Part shown: positions 19,580 through 27,150 of the stretch, piece by piece | Layout: each line of letters opens with the position of its first letter | Position numbering within the stretch: the stretch's first letter is position 1 | Source: Verrucomicrobiota bacterium JB023 | GTDB lineage: Bacteria > Verrucomicrobiota > Verrucomicrobiia > Verrucomicrobiales > Akkermansiaceae | NCBI GenBank assembly: GCA_030673895.1 | Contig: JAUTCR010000038.1 | Span: forward strand, 1-37,969 | Length of the DNA: 37,969 nucleotides | Reading direction: 5' to 3' | Program-made: the position numbers and the translations under genes | The notes under the pieces: generated by a model | Told to the model about the DNA's origin: nothing | What the model saw: only the letters and a program-made list of their open reading frames with translations | The model's database searches: none

Positions 19580-20176
19580 GTGAAGGGAGAACTGACCAAG
19601 GAACGAATTCTCGATGCTGCCGAAGAGTTGATGCTGGCCAACAGCTTTCACTCGGTAGGCATCAATCAGATTCTGACCGCGATCAAGGTGACGAAGGGCT
19701 CCTTCTATCACCATTTCGCTTCCAAGGAGCAATTCGGCGTTGAGCTTCTGCGGCATTACGCGGATGCGGCAGTGGCTGACCGCTCGGCGGTCTTATTGTC
19801 CGAAAAAGAGGAGGACGATCCACTTCTTCGGCTGTTTGCCTTCTTTGAGGGCATGATTCAGCTGGTCGAGAGCAGCGGCTATCAATGCCCTTGCCTGATG
19901 CATAAGCTGGCCAACGAGGTCTATGACTTCAGTGACGCAATGCGTCAGGAATTGGCCAAAGGCTTCCAGCGGGTGATTGGCGTGTATGCCGGTGTGCTCA
20001 AGGAAGCCGAGGAGAAAGGGCGGCTGCCGAGGCGGGAGGACCGCGAAGCCGAGGCCGCCTTCATTCTCGATCTCTGGCAAGGCGCCTTGCAGCGGGCTCT
20101 CTTGGAGAACGATGTCGCTCCTCTGCGCAATGCGCTCTCCTTCATTCGAGCCAAGCTCTCCGCTTCCCAACCCTGA
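19580..20176 (+). CDS. TetR/AcrR-family transcriptional regulator
   Basis: A 198-residue TetR regulator. The N-terminal HTH is classical: TKERILDAAEELM, then SVGINQILTAIKVTKGSFYHHFASKEQF (about residues 6-52), followed by a helical ligand-binding domain with a CPCLMHKL stretch near 98-105; the paired cysteines could sense electrophiles or oxidants. The start is GTG 19580, since the HTH begins within a few residues and no ATG lies in front. It controls itself and the AhpD-like/SDR/MATE genes through the shared 14-bp operator. The ligand is unknown; a NemR-like role in reactive-electrophile defence is one possibility. Confidence 0.9.
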   Translation: MKGELTKERILDAAEELMLANSFHSVGINQILTAIKVTKGSFYHHFASKEQFGVELLRHYADAAVADRSAVLLSEKEEDDPLLRLFAFFEGMIQLVESSGYQCPCLMHKLANEVYDFSDAMRQELAKGFQRVIGVYAGVLKEAEEKGRLPRREDREAEAAFILDLWQGALQRALLENDVAPLRNALSFIRAKLSASQP

Positions 20177-20194
20177 ATTTTTTAGGACCAGGAC

Positions 20195-20208
20195 ATACCG
20201 ACCGGTCT
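20195..20208. promoter_or_regulatory. TetR operator candidate, copy 2
   Basis: An exact second copy of ATACCGACCGGTCT lies in the 57-base gap between tetR and the AhpD-like gene, with the palindrome GACCGGTC at 20200-20207. A GACAAT (20210-20215) just behind it could be the -10 element. Its place suggests direct control of the downstream genes. Confidence 0.7.
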
Positions 20209-20233
20209 GGACAATGATTAACCAAAAAAACTG

Positions 20234-20788
20234 ATGAAAACAAACTACACCCTACACACCCTGGAGAGTGCTCCAGATGAAAGTGAGGCTCTTCTCGAAG
20301 ACTCGAAGAATGCCTATGGATTCATTCCCAACCTCCACGCGGTCATGGCGGAAGCTCCCGGCCTGTTGGAGGGCTACAAGTTGCTCCATGAGCTCTTCCA
20401 GAACTCATCGTTCGATGCCGAGGAGCTGACCGTCGTGTGGCAGACCATCAACGTAGAGCATGAGTGCCACTACTGTGTGCCGGCTCATACGGGCATTGCC
20501 CACATGATGAAGGTGGATGGCGCGATCACCGATGCCCTCCGCGACGGGACGCCGCTGCCGACGGAGAAGTTGCAGGTGCTGCACGAGACCACCCTGGCAT
20601 TGGTGCGCAAGCGGGGAGTCCTGAGTGCGGATGAGACTGAGCGCTTCTTTTCGGCAGGCTATGAGCAGCGTCAGCTCCTCGAGATTGTTCTGGGTCTCGC
20701 GCAGAAAGTGATGAGCAACTACACCAACCACTTGGCGGAGACGCCTGTTGACGAGCCCTTTCAGAAATTTGCTTGGGAAAAAGCCTAA
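20234..20788 (+). CDS. AhpD-like carboxymuconolactone decarboxylase family protein
   Basis: A 184-residue all-helical protein with the AhpD-type redox motif: E-C78-x2-C81-x3-H85 in EHECHYCVPAHTG. In this family the two cysteines and the His form a peroxidase-like or disulfide-relay site; true carboxymuconolactone decarboxylases lack the pair. It therefore more probably detoxifies peroxides or other oxidants than degrades aromatics. It follows a TetR operator and is 38 bases before the SDR gene, in one transcription unit. Confidence 0.88.
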   Translation: MKTNYTLHTLESAPDESEALLEDSKNAYGFIPNLHAVMAEAPGLLEGYKLLHELFQNSSFDAEELTVVWQTINVEHECHYCVPAHTGIAHMMKVDGAITDALRDGTPLPTEKLQVLHETTLALVRKRGVLSADETERFFSAGYEQRQLLEIVLGLAQKVMSNYTNHLAETPVDEPFQKFAWEKA

Positions 20789-20826
20789 GCACCCGCTGGA
20801 GACAACGAACAATAGAAAGAAGACAA

Positions 20827-21564
20827 ATGAGCTTAACAATTGAAAATAAAGTCGCACTCGTTACGGGAGCGAATCGTGGTATTGGCAAAGCGATCGTGGA
20901 GACCTTCATCGAGAACGGAGCAGCCAAGGTCTATCTTGCAGTGCGGGACACCAATTCGACCAAAGAATTGGAAGAGCGCTACGGGGACAAAGTGGTCACC
21001 GTGAAAGCAGATCTGGCAGACAAGGACACCTTGTATCAGCTGCCGAAGGTCGCGGGAGACGTTGACGTTCTCGTGAATAACGCGGGCGTTGGCAAGCCGT
21101 GTCCGACCTTGGGTGACTCCTTCGCGGATGTTCTTGAGACCACGTTGCAGGTGAATGTTTACGGGCTCTTGCATCTCGCTGAAGCCTACGCAGACATCTT
21201 GGCCGAGAAGAAGGGGGCCCTCGTGCAGCTGAATTCCATCGCCTCGCTGAAGAACTTCCCCCACCTCTCTCTCTACTCCGCATCCAAGGCTGCGTCCTAC
21301 TCGCTGACGCAGGGCTTGCGCAGCGAATTTGCGGACCGTGGAATCAGCGTGCTCAGTGTGCACCCCGGGCCTATTGACACCGACCTCGCCGATGAGGCTG
21401 GCTTTGAGAACGCGCCGCCTCCTTCGGTCGTCGCGGAAGGAATCGTCAAGTCCCTGGCCGCCGGGGATTTCCACCTCTTCCCTGATGAGATGGCCCAGCA
21501 ATTCGAAGCGGCCTATCAGCCCTTCCGTGACCAAGTCGTCATGGCTGAGCCTTCGGAAGATTAA
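20827..21564 (+). CDS. SDR-family NAD(P)-dependent oxidoreductase
   Basis: A 245-residue classical short-chain dehydrogenase. Cofactor motif TGANRGIG is at 13-20, NNAG at 84-87, and the catalytic residues are S137, Y150 and K154 (YSASK). ATG 20827 is chosen; the frame is open 18 codons further up, but this would overlap the preceding gene and add unconserved residues. It would reduce a carbonyl compound; the substrate is unknown. It is the third gene of the TetR-controlled set, consistent with removal of reactive aldehydes or ketones. Confidence 0.92.
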   Translation: MSLTIENKVALVTGANRGIGKAIVETFIENGAAKVYLAVRDTNSTKELEERYGDKVVTVKADLADKDTLYQLPKVAGDVDVLVNNAGVGKPCPTLGDSFADVLETTLQVNVYGLLHLAEAYADILAEKKGALVQLNSIASLKNFPHLSLYSASKAASYSLTQGLRSEFADRGISVLSVHPGPIDTDLADEAGFENAPPPSVVAEGIVKSLAAGDFHLFPDEMAQQFEAAYQPFRDQVVMAEPSED

Positions 21565-21618
21565 GCGCTTGCGGGCGCATGTCTTGCATCGGGAGCGCCG
21601 AGGCTCTAGGTGCTGGGC

Positions 21619-22968
21619 ATGAATCTCTGGGTTGAATCCCGCTCCACGCTCAAGCTGGCTTTCCCGCTCATCATTGGGCAGGTGAGCCAGATGCTTCTCG
21701 GGGTGGCCGATACGGTCATGCTCGGGAAGGTGGGGGTCACCGAGTTGGCAGTCCTGACTTTCACCAACTCGTTGTTCTATCTGCCGTTTGTTTTCGGCGT
21801 GGGGGTGCTGACGGCCATTTCTGTCTTCACCGCCAATGCGCGGGGCGCCGAGGATCCTTCGGCCGGTCGCGCGAGCTGTCGTCATGGCCTGCAAGTCTCC
21901 GTCGTTCTCGGAGCCATCCTGACCATCCTCTTCTGTTGCTTGACGCCCTTTCTGGGCCAATTCGATCAGCCTCCGGAGGTGGTGGCGCGGACGCCGGTCT
22001 TCTACCTCACCATCATGGCCTCCCTCTTGCCGGCCTTGATGGCGATGGCGCTCAAGAGCCATGCCGATGCCATGGATCGACCTTGGCCAGCCTTCTGGAT
22101 CTTCCTTGGTGGCGTCTTGCTTAATATCTTCCTCAATTGGCTGCTCATCTATGGCCACTGGGGCTTCCCCCGGATGGGGCTGGAGGGCGCGGGAGTGGCG
22201 ACGATGACCTCGCGCATCCTGATCGTGGTGGCGATGTTCGTTTGGCTGGAGCGCTCCAAGGTGTTGGCGGATTGGGTGCCCCATCGGTGGTTGCGTGCTC
22301 CGGTTGGTTCGGAGATCAAGCGATTCTTGGGAATCGGATTCCCGGCCAGTATCCAGATGACGTGTGAGGTGGCGGCCTTCTCGGCGGCCGCTCTTCTAGT
22401 CGGGCGCTTTGGGGAGATGGCCATGGCATCCCATCAGATCGCGCTCATGTGTGCGGCGACTGCCTTCATGGTCCCGCTTGGTCTGGCTGTGGCTTTGAGC
22501 GTCAGGGTGGGGGAGGCTGCGGGGCGTAGCGAAAACTCCCGGCTCAGGGCCATCGCGGTATCCGGCTGGTTGATTGCGGGCTCTTGGGCGGCGATCTCCG
22601 CGACTGTCTTTCTCGGAGGCGGAGCCTTCCTGGCCTCGCTCTTCAATGACAATGCGAACGTCGTCGCGCTGGCTGCGAAGATCCTCGTTGTGGTCGGGGT
22701 CTTTCAGTTGGTGGATAGCCTGCAGATTGCCTCCAGTGCCATGTTGCGGGGCTTGCATGAGACTCGCATCCCAGCCCTCATCGGCTTCATCGCCTACTGG
22801 ATGGTGGGTATCCCGGTGGCAATCGTTCTCTCATCAGTCCTTGAGTGGCGGACGGTGGGCGTGTGGTGGGGGCTCGCGATTGGGCTGACCATTGCCTGCG
22901 TCACCCTTTGCTTGAGAATGTGGCAAAAGACGGCTCCTTTCGGCGCAATTCAACCCGATGCTCCCTGA
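21619..22968 (+). CDS. MATE-family multidrug efflux transporter
   Basis: A 449-residue integral membrane protein with about twelve hydrophobic segments in two homologous halves. The opening (FPLIIGQVSQMLLGVADTVMLGKVG) is typical of the NorM branch of MATE exporters, and a similar GFPASIQMTCEVAAFS opening starts the second half. It exports cationic or amphipathic compounds in exchange for Na+ or H+. ATG 21619 is preferred to the GTG at 21610. It lies 54 bases after the SDR gene and may be the export arm of the TetR regulon, though no operator copy precedes it. Confidence 0.92.
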   Translation: MNLWVESRSTLKLAFPLIIGQVSQMLLGVADTVMLGKVGVTELAVLTFTNSLFYLPFVFGVGVLTAISVFTANARGAEDPSAGRASCRHGLQVSVVLGAILTILFCCLTPFLGQFDQPPEVVARTPVFYLTIMASLLPALMAMALKSHADAMDRPWPAFWIFLGGVLLNIFLNWLLIYGHWGFPRMGLEGAGVATMTSRILIVVAMFVWLERSKVLADWVPHRWLRAPVGSEIKRFLGIGFPASIQMTCEVAAFSAAALLVGRFGEMAMASHQIALMCAATAFMVPLGLAVALSVRVGEAAGRSENSRLRAIAVSGWLIAGSWAAISATVFLGGGAFLASLFNDNANVVALAAKILVVVGVFQLVDSLQIASSAMLRGLHETRIPALIGFIAYWMVGIPVAIVLSSVLEWRTVGVWWGLAIGLTIACVTLCLRMWQKTAPFGAIQPDAP

Positions 22969-23023
22969 GGAGGCCTCGCGGCTTGCTTTGGCTTGCCGTG
23001 CTGCCTCTTGCAGGCTCATCTTA

Positions 23024-23038
23024 GGATACCGAGTATCC
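23024..23038. promoter_or_regulatory. Perfect inverted repeat abutting a sulfatase start
   Basis: GGATAC (23024-23029) and GTATCC (23033-23038) form a perfect 6-bp inverted repeat around a CGA spacer, ending one base before the ATG at 23040. It is either an operator or an mRNA hairpin that hides the ribosome site. No second copy was found elsewhere in the window. Confidence 0.4.
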
Positions 23039-23039
23039 A

Positions 23040-24434
23040 ATGAAACGTTCCCTCTTTTCTCTCTTCCTCGCCTTAATCGCAACGCTGGCAGCCAGCGAGC
23101 GCCCTCCCAATGTCATTCTCCTCATGAGCGACGATCAGGGCTGGGGCGATGTGGGCTTTAATGGCAACGACAGGATCCGCACGCCCCACCTCGATGCGAT
23201 GGCTGCTGGAGGGATGAAATTGGATCGCTTTTACGCCTCCGCGCCTCTCTGTTCGCCCACCCGGGGCGCCTGTCTAACGGGTCGCTACCCTTTTCGGTTC
23301 GGTATTCTGGCCGCCCACACGGGAGGGATGAGAGTGGGGGAGATCACGATTGCCGAGGTGCTCAAGGAAAAGGGCTATGCCACCGGCTTCTTCGGGAAGT
23401 GGCACCTGGGATGGGTCAAGATGGAGGATGCGGGCTCGCGCGGCTTTTTCTCTCCGCCTTCTTTGCATGGCTTTGACGAGTATTTTGCCACCACCAGCGC
23501 GGTCCCCACCTGGGACCCCGGTGTTACACCAATGGGCTGGAATCGCTGGGGCGGGAAGGAAGGGGAGCCCTGGAAGGGAGGCACGCCTTACGTTCACGAT
23601 GGTGTGGAAGTCGAGGAGAACATCAGTGGCGATGATAGTCGCGTGATCATGGATCGGGTGATCGAGTTTGTTCGCCGGGAGCAAGAGCGTCCCTTCCTGG
23701 CCACTGTCTGGTTTCATGCCCCTCACGAGCCCGTGGTCGCGGGGGAAGAGTATCAAGCCCTGTATCCTGAAGCGGGAAGTTCCCGCAAGGCCTACTACGG
23801 TTGCCTTACCGCGATGGACGAGCAGATCGGGCGCTTGCGTGAGGAGTTGCGCAAGCTCGACCTGGCGGAGGACACGGTGGTGTTCTTCTGTAGTGATAAC
23901 GGCCCCGCTGGTTCTCTCGCCAAGAAAGGGATCGCCTCGACGGGAGGCTTCCGGGGGCACAAGCACACCATGTATGAGGGGGGATTGCTCGTGCCGGCTT
24001 GTGTGGAATGGCCGGGAACCATCGAAGCCGGAAGCTCGACGCAAGTGCGGTGCTCGACAGTGGACTTCCTGCCCACTGCCGCCGCGCTGGCCGGTTATGA
24101 ATTCAGTAAAAACAAGGCCCGTCCCATCGATGGAATCGACCTGATGCCCGTGATGACGGGGGAGAAGAAGGAGAGAGGCAAGCCTCTCTTCTTTGGTTAC
24201 CGCAGGCTTGTTCGCGAGGTGGATGGTCAGGCGCTCATCGACGGGAATTGGAAGCTTTTGAAAGAAGCGGAACCTGAGGGAAGGATCCGCCTCTACAATC
24301 TCGAGACTGATCCTTACGAGAAATCGGATCTCGCCGCAGAACGTCCGGAGATTTTAGATGCGATGAAGCTGAAATTGGCTGAGCTCGATGAAAGCTGCCG
24401 CTTGAGCCGGGATGGGGCCGATTATCACTACTAG
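23040..24434 (+). CDS. Secreted type I sulfatase (arylsulfatase-like)
   Basis: A 464-residue formylglycine sulfatase. A signal peptide (KRSLFSLFLALIATLAAS) precedes the metal-binding SDDQGWGDVG (D31, D32). The active-site signature is C71-S-P-T-R75 with a following G-A-C-L-T-G-R, so C71 would be converted to formylglycine. GKWHLG and SDNGPAG are the other conserved blocks. It hydrolyses a sulfate ester outside the cytoplasm; substrate specificity cannot be told. Its stop is 27 bases from the convergent phosphatase gene. A palindrome touches the start codon. Confidence 0.93.
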   Translation: MKRSLFSLFLALIATLAASERPPNVILLMSDDQGWGDVGFNGNDRIRTPHLDAMAAGGMKLDRFYASAPLCSPTRGACLTGRYPFRFGILAAHTGGMRVGEITIAEVLKEKGYATGFFGKWHLGWVKMEDAGSRGFFSPPSLHGFDEYFATTSAVPTWDPGVTPMGWNRWGGKEGEPWKGGTPYVHDGVEVEENISGDDSRVIMDRVIEFVRREQERPFLATVWFHAPHEPVVAGEEYQALYPEAGSSRKAYYGCLTAMDEQIGRLREELRKLDLAEDTVVFFCSDNGPAGSLAKKGIASTGGFRGHKHTMYEGGLLVPACVEWPGTIEAGSSTQVRCSTVDFLPTAAALAGYEFSKNKARPIDGIDLMPVMTGEKKERGKPLFFGYRRLVREVDGQALIDGNWKLLKEAEPEGRIRLYNLETDPYEKSDLAAERPEILDAMKLKLAELDESCRLSRDGADYHY

Positions 24435-24461
24435 GTCAGCCTAAGCCGTCTCAGCGGGGCT

Positions 24462-25124
24462 TCAGCGGAGATCATTGAGGTGCAGCTCGCGGCTTTGCCC
24501 CTGCTCGTTGCTTTGCCAGATGGTTCCGCTGTCCAAATCAAGCGCGCTGAGCCAACCTCCTCCATAGGCACAGGTATCCAGACAGATGGCATAGCCACGA
24601 TGAGTGGGGAGGTCGCCCTGGATGGTGTGGCCGCAGACAACGGTCTTGCCCGAACAATGCGGCTCTTGCTCGTGGAAACGAAGGTAATAGTAGGTTTCCC
24701 GTTCTTGCTCGTCAGCCGGAATATTAGCCTCCAGTCCGGCATGGACGAGGATGTGCTCGTCAAGCTCATGATAGAGCCCGGCGCTCCGGATGAACTGCCA
24801 ATGAGCCTCGGGAATGTCCTCGAAGCGGCCACCATAGGAATCGAGAGTGTCACGCCCTCCGCAGAGGCCGCTGAGAAAGCGGTCCATGTGATGCGGTGCT
24901 TCCAAGGCACGAATCATTTGGATTTCATGATTTCCCATCAAGTGGATGAGCTGGTGGCTCTCCTTGAGCTTGAGGAGGGACTCAATCACGCCCTTGGAAT
25001 CCGGACCGCGATCAACGTAGTCACCGAGGGTGACCAGGAGATCGCTCTCTTGGGGTTGCACGGTGTTGAGGAGGGTTTGCAATGAAGTCAGGCAGCCGTG
25101 AATGTCTCCGATGGCGAGGCGCAT
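24462..25124 (-). CDS. PP1-like metallophosphatase (PPP family)
   Basis: A 220-residue calcineurin-like phosphoesterase of the bacterial PPP type. All metal and catalytic motifs are there: GDIHG (6-10), GDYVDRG (34-40), GNHE (64-67), HAG (128-130) and GHT (165-167). It starts MRLAIGDIHG, so ATG 25124 is secure. It probably dephosphorylates Ser/Thr-phosphoproteins or small phosphate esters in the cytoplasm. It stands alone on the minus strand between two plus-strand sulfatases, with no obvious link to them, and may be a later insertion into a sulfatase series. Confidence 0.92.
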   Translation of the reverse strand: MRLAIGDIHGCLTSLQTLLNTVQPQESDLLVTLGDYVDRGPDSKGVIESLLKLKESHQLIHLMGNHEIQMIRALEAPHHMDRFLSGLCGGRDTLDSYGGRFEDIPEAHWQFIRSAGLYHELDEHILVHAGLEANIPADEQERETYYYLRFHEQEPHCSGKTVVCGHTIQGDLPTHRGYAICLDTCAYGGGWLSALDLDSGTIWQSNEQGQSRELHLNDLR

Positions 25125-25247
25125 GCGCGGGTGGTGCCAGACTTGGGCGCAGATTTGAAGGAGAATACCGGAGGGGAGGTTGGGAGCGAGGGCCTATCCC
25201 GAGGTCTTGTCTTGCAATTCGCTAAAAGATGGAAAGAGTTGTCGAAA

Positions 25248-27032
25248 ATGATGAAGAGTCTGATCACGAGTTTTCCAAGCGCTCTCTTGCTGTTCCTAGG
25301 TAGTCTTCTCGTCTCTGCTGGTGAGGAGTCCTCGCATCCGAACGTCCTCTTCATCGCGGTGGATGATTTGCGGCCCGCCATCGCAAGCTATGGGGACCCG
25401 CTCGCGGTGACTCCCAACTTGGACCGTCTGGCAGCGCGCAGCGTCCAGTTCGAGCGGGCTTATTGCCAAGTCGCGGTGTGTAATCCTTCGCGTGCCACGC
25501 TCATGACCGGGCTGCGGCCCGACAAGCTGGGGGTGTGGACCCTGCCCATTCACTTCCGCGAGGCGATGCCGGATGCGGTCACGATGCCCCAGTGGTTCCG
25601 CAAGTTTGGCTACACCGCGGTGAGTCATGGAAAAATCTATCACAATCCGACGCCTGACCCGCAGTCTTGGAGCGAGCCCATTCGCCGTCTTCCCCAGCTC
25701 CCTTTCCCTTATCCCGAGGGTACGCGGGAGAAGATTCGTGCGGCAGCTGCCGAGCTGCCAATAAACGATTGGCGTAAGAAATCTCTCCGGCCTCCCGCGA
25801 CGGCGGCACCGGAACTCGCGGACGAGCTGCTCATGGATGGTGCGCGCACTTCCATGGCGATCGAGGATCTGCGGCGTCTGGGAGCGGAGGAAGAGCCCTT
25901 CTTCCTCGCGATGGGATACATCCGGCCCCACTTGGCCTGGGTGGCTCCCAAGAAGTATTGGGACCTCTACGATCCGGCGGATCTGCCTGTTCTAACTGAT
26001 GAAGTCATCACGCCGGATACCCCGGCATACGCGCTACATAATAATAGCGAGCTCTCCCACTACATGGACCTCATCGACTTCCCCAGACCATGGGAGGACC
26101 GGACCATTCCGGAAGAGAAAGCCCGGCAATTGGTGCACGGCTACTATGCCTGTGTGAGCTACATCGACGCCCAGATTGGCCGCCTGCTTGACGCTCTCGA
26201 TGAGGAAGGGCTGAGTGAGGACACCATCATCGTGCTCTGGAGTGACCATGGGTGGAAGCTTGGCGAATACCGGGGCTGGGGGAAGATGACGAACTACGAG
26301 ATCGATGCCCGGGTCCCGCTGATGATCGCCACTCCGGGGATGAAGACCACAGGAGAGAAATCCTATCAGCTCGCCGAACTACTGGATCTCTACCCGACCT
26401 TGTGTGAGCTGGCGGGCATCGAGGTGCCTGACTTTGTCGATGGCAAAAGCCTGGCTCCTATCCTGCAGGATGTGGAGGCCGAGGTCCATGATGGTGCGGT
26501 CAACCAATATTATCGACGCTGGCAGGGGGAGGAATACATGGGCTATTCCCTAAGGACCAAGGACTATCGCTTCATGGATTGGCGCGAATTCGAAACCGGA
26601 GAGGTCGTCTCCCGGGAGCTGTACGACCATCGCAGCGAGCACTCGGAGAAAGAGAACATCATCGCTGCAGCGAGTCCGGAGCTACTGGAAGAATTGACTT
26701 CGATTCTTCTGAAAACCCACCCGCGTCGTGGGCTTGAGATGATGCCCACCGTGCACTCGAATCCAACCAAGCGTCCCCATCCCATCGAGGTCTCTTTTCG
26801 CAATGAAGCTGATACCGAGCTACTCATCTACGAACTATCTAGTAAAGGGAAGCGTGGCCGAGCCAATCGTTTGGCTGCGGGCGAGAGGGTGAGCCTCTCC
26901 TCCTACTTGGGCGCCGCCCTCGTGGTGGAGAGTGTCTGCGGTCGCGTCCATGAGGTTCACTACGCCGCGCTGCCTGCGCGGGAAGTGGTCGTGGGAATCC
27001 CTCAAGAACAAGCCGTGAGTTCAGAAAGTTAG
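25248..27032 (+). CDS. Iduronate-2-sulfatase-like secreted sulfatase with VHL-like tail
   Basis: From ATG 25248 (or 25251) the protein has 594 residues; the open frame extends upstream across the phosphatase start, but only this start gives a signal peptide (FPSALLLFLGSLLVSAG). The iduronate-2-sulfatase type is shown by FIAVDDLRPAIASYGD (D39, D40) and by the variant active site C78-N-P-S-R82 in place of CSPTR. SDHGWKLGEYRGWGK and a PTLCELAGI block also match. After the catalytic fold, residues ~512-563 form an extra beta-rich domain resembling the VHL beta domain (EVSFRNEADTELLIYEL, then LAAGERVSLSSYLG). It is expected to remove 2-O-sulfate from a sulfated glycan, by family only. Confidence 0.9.
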   Translation: MMKSLITSFPSALLLFLGSLLVSAGEESSHPNVLFIAVDDLRPAIASYGDPLAVTPNLDRLAARSVQFERAYCQVAVCNPSRATLMTGLRPDKLGVWTLPIHFREAMPDAVTMPQWFRKFGYTAVSHGKIYHNPTPDPQSWSEPIRRLPQLPFPYPEGTREKIRAAAAELPINDWRKKSLRPPATAAPELADELLMDGARTSMAIEDLRRLGAEEEPFFLAMGYIRPHLAWVAPKKYWDLYDPADLPVLTDEVITPDTPAYALHNNSELSHYMDLIDFPRPWEDRTIPEEKARQLVHGYYACVSYIDAQIGRLLDALDEEGLSEDTIIVLWSDHGWKLGEYRGWGKMTNYEIDARVPLMIATPGMKTTGEKSYQLAELLDLYPTLCELAGIEVPDFVDGKSLAPILQDVEAEVHDGAVNQYYRRWQGEEYMGYSLRTKDYRFMDWREFETGEVVSRELYDHRSEHSEKENIIAAASPELLEELTSILLKTHPRRGLEMMPTVHSNPTKRPHPIEVSFRNEADTELLIYELSSKGKRGRANRLAAGERVSLSSYLGAALVVESVCGRVHEVHYAALPAREVVVGIPQEQAVSSES

Positions 27033-27150
27033 GTGAGCCAATCCCCGGAGGCTCCCCTTGAGTCGTTATTGTGGATGAGGTCTGGTTCTTCGCCAAGGTG
27101 ACGTTTTTCCTGTTCGTCTCGGGCCGGTGGCTTAGTCTGAGTTGGACTTA

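Noticed and set aside
20833-22284. 483-residue antisense frame across the SDR and MATE genes
   Set aside because: It crosses two well-supported genes and the gap between them; its composition (His, Arg, Gln, Gly) is that of a shadow frame.
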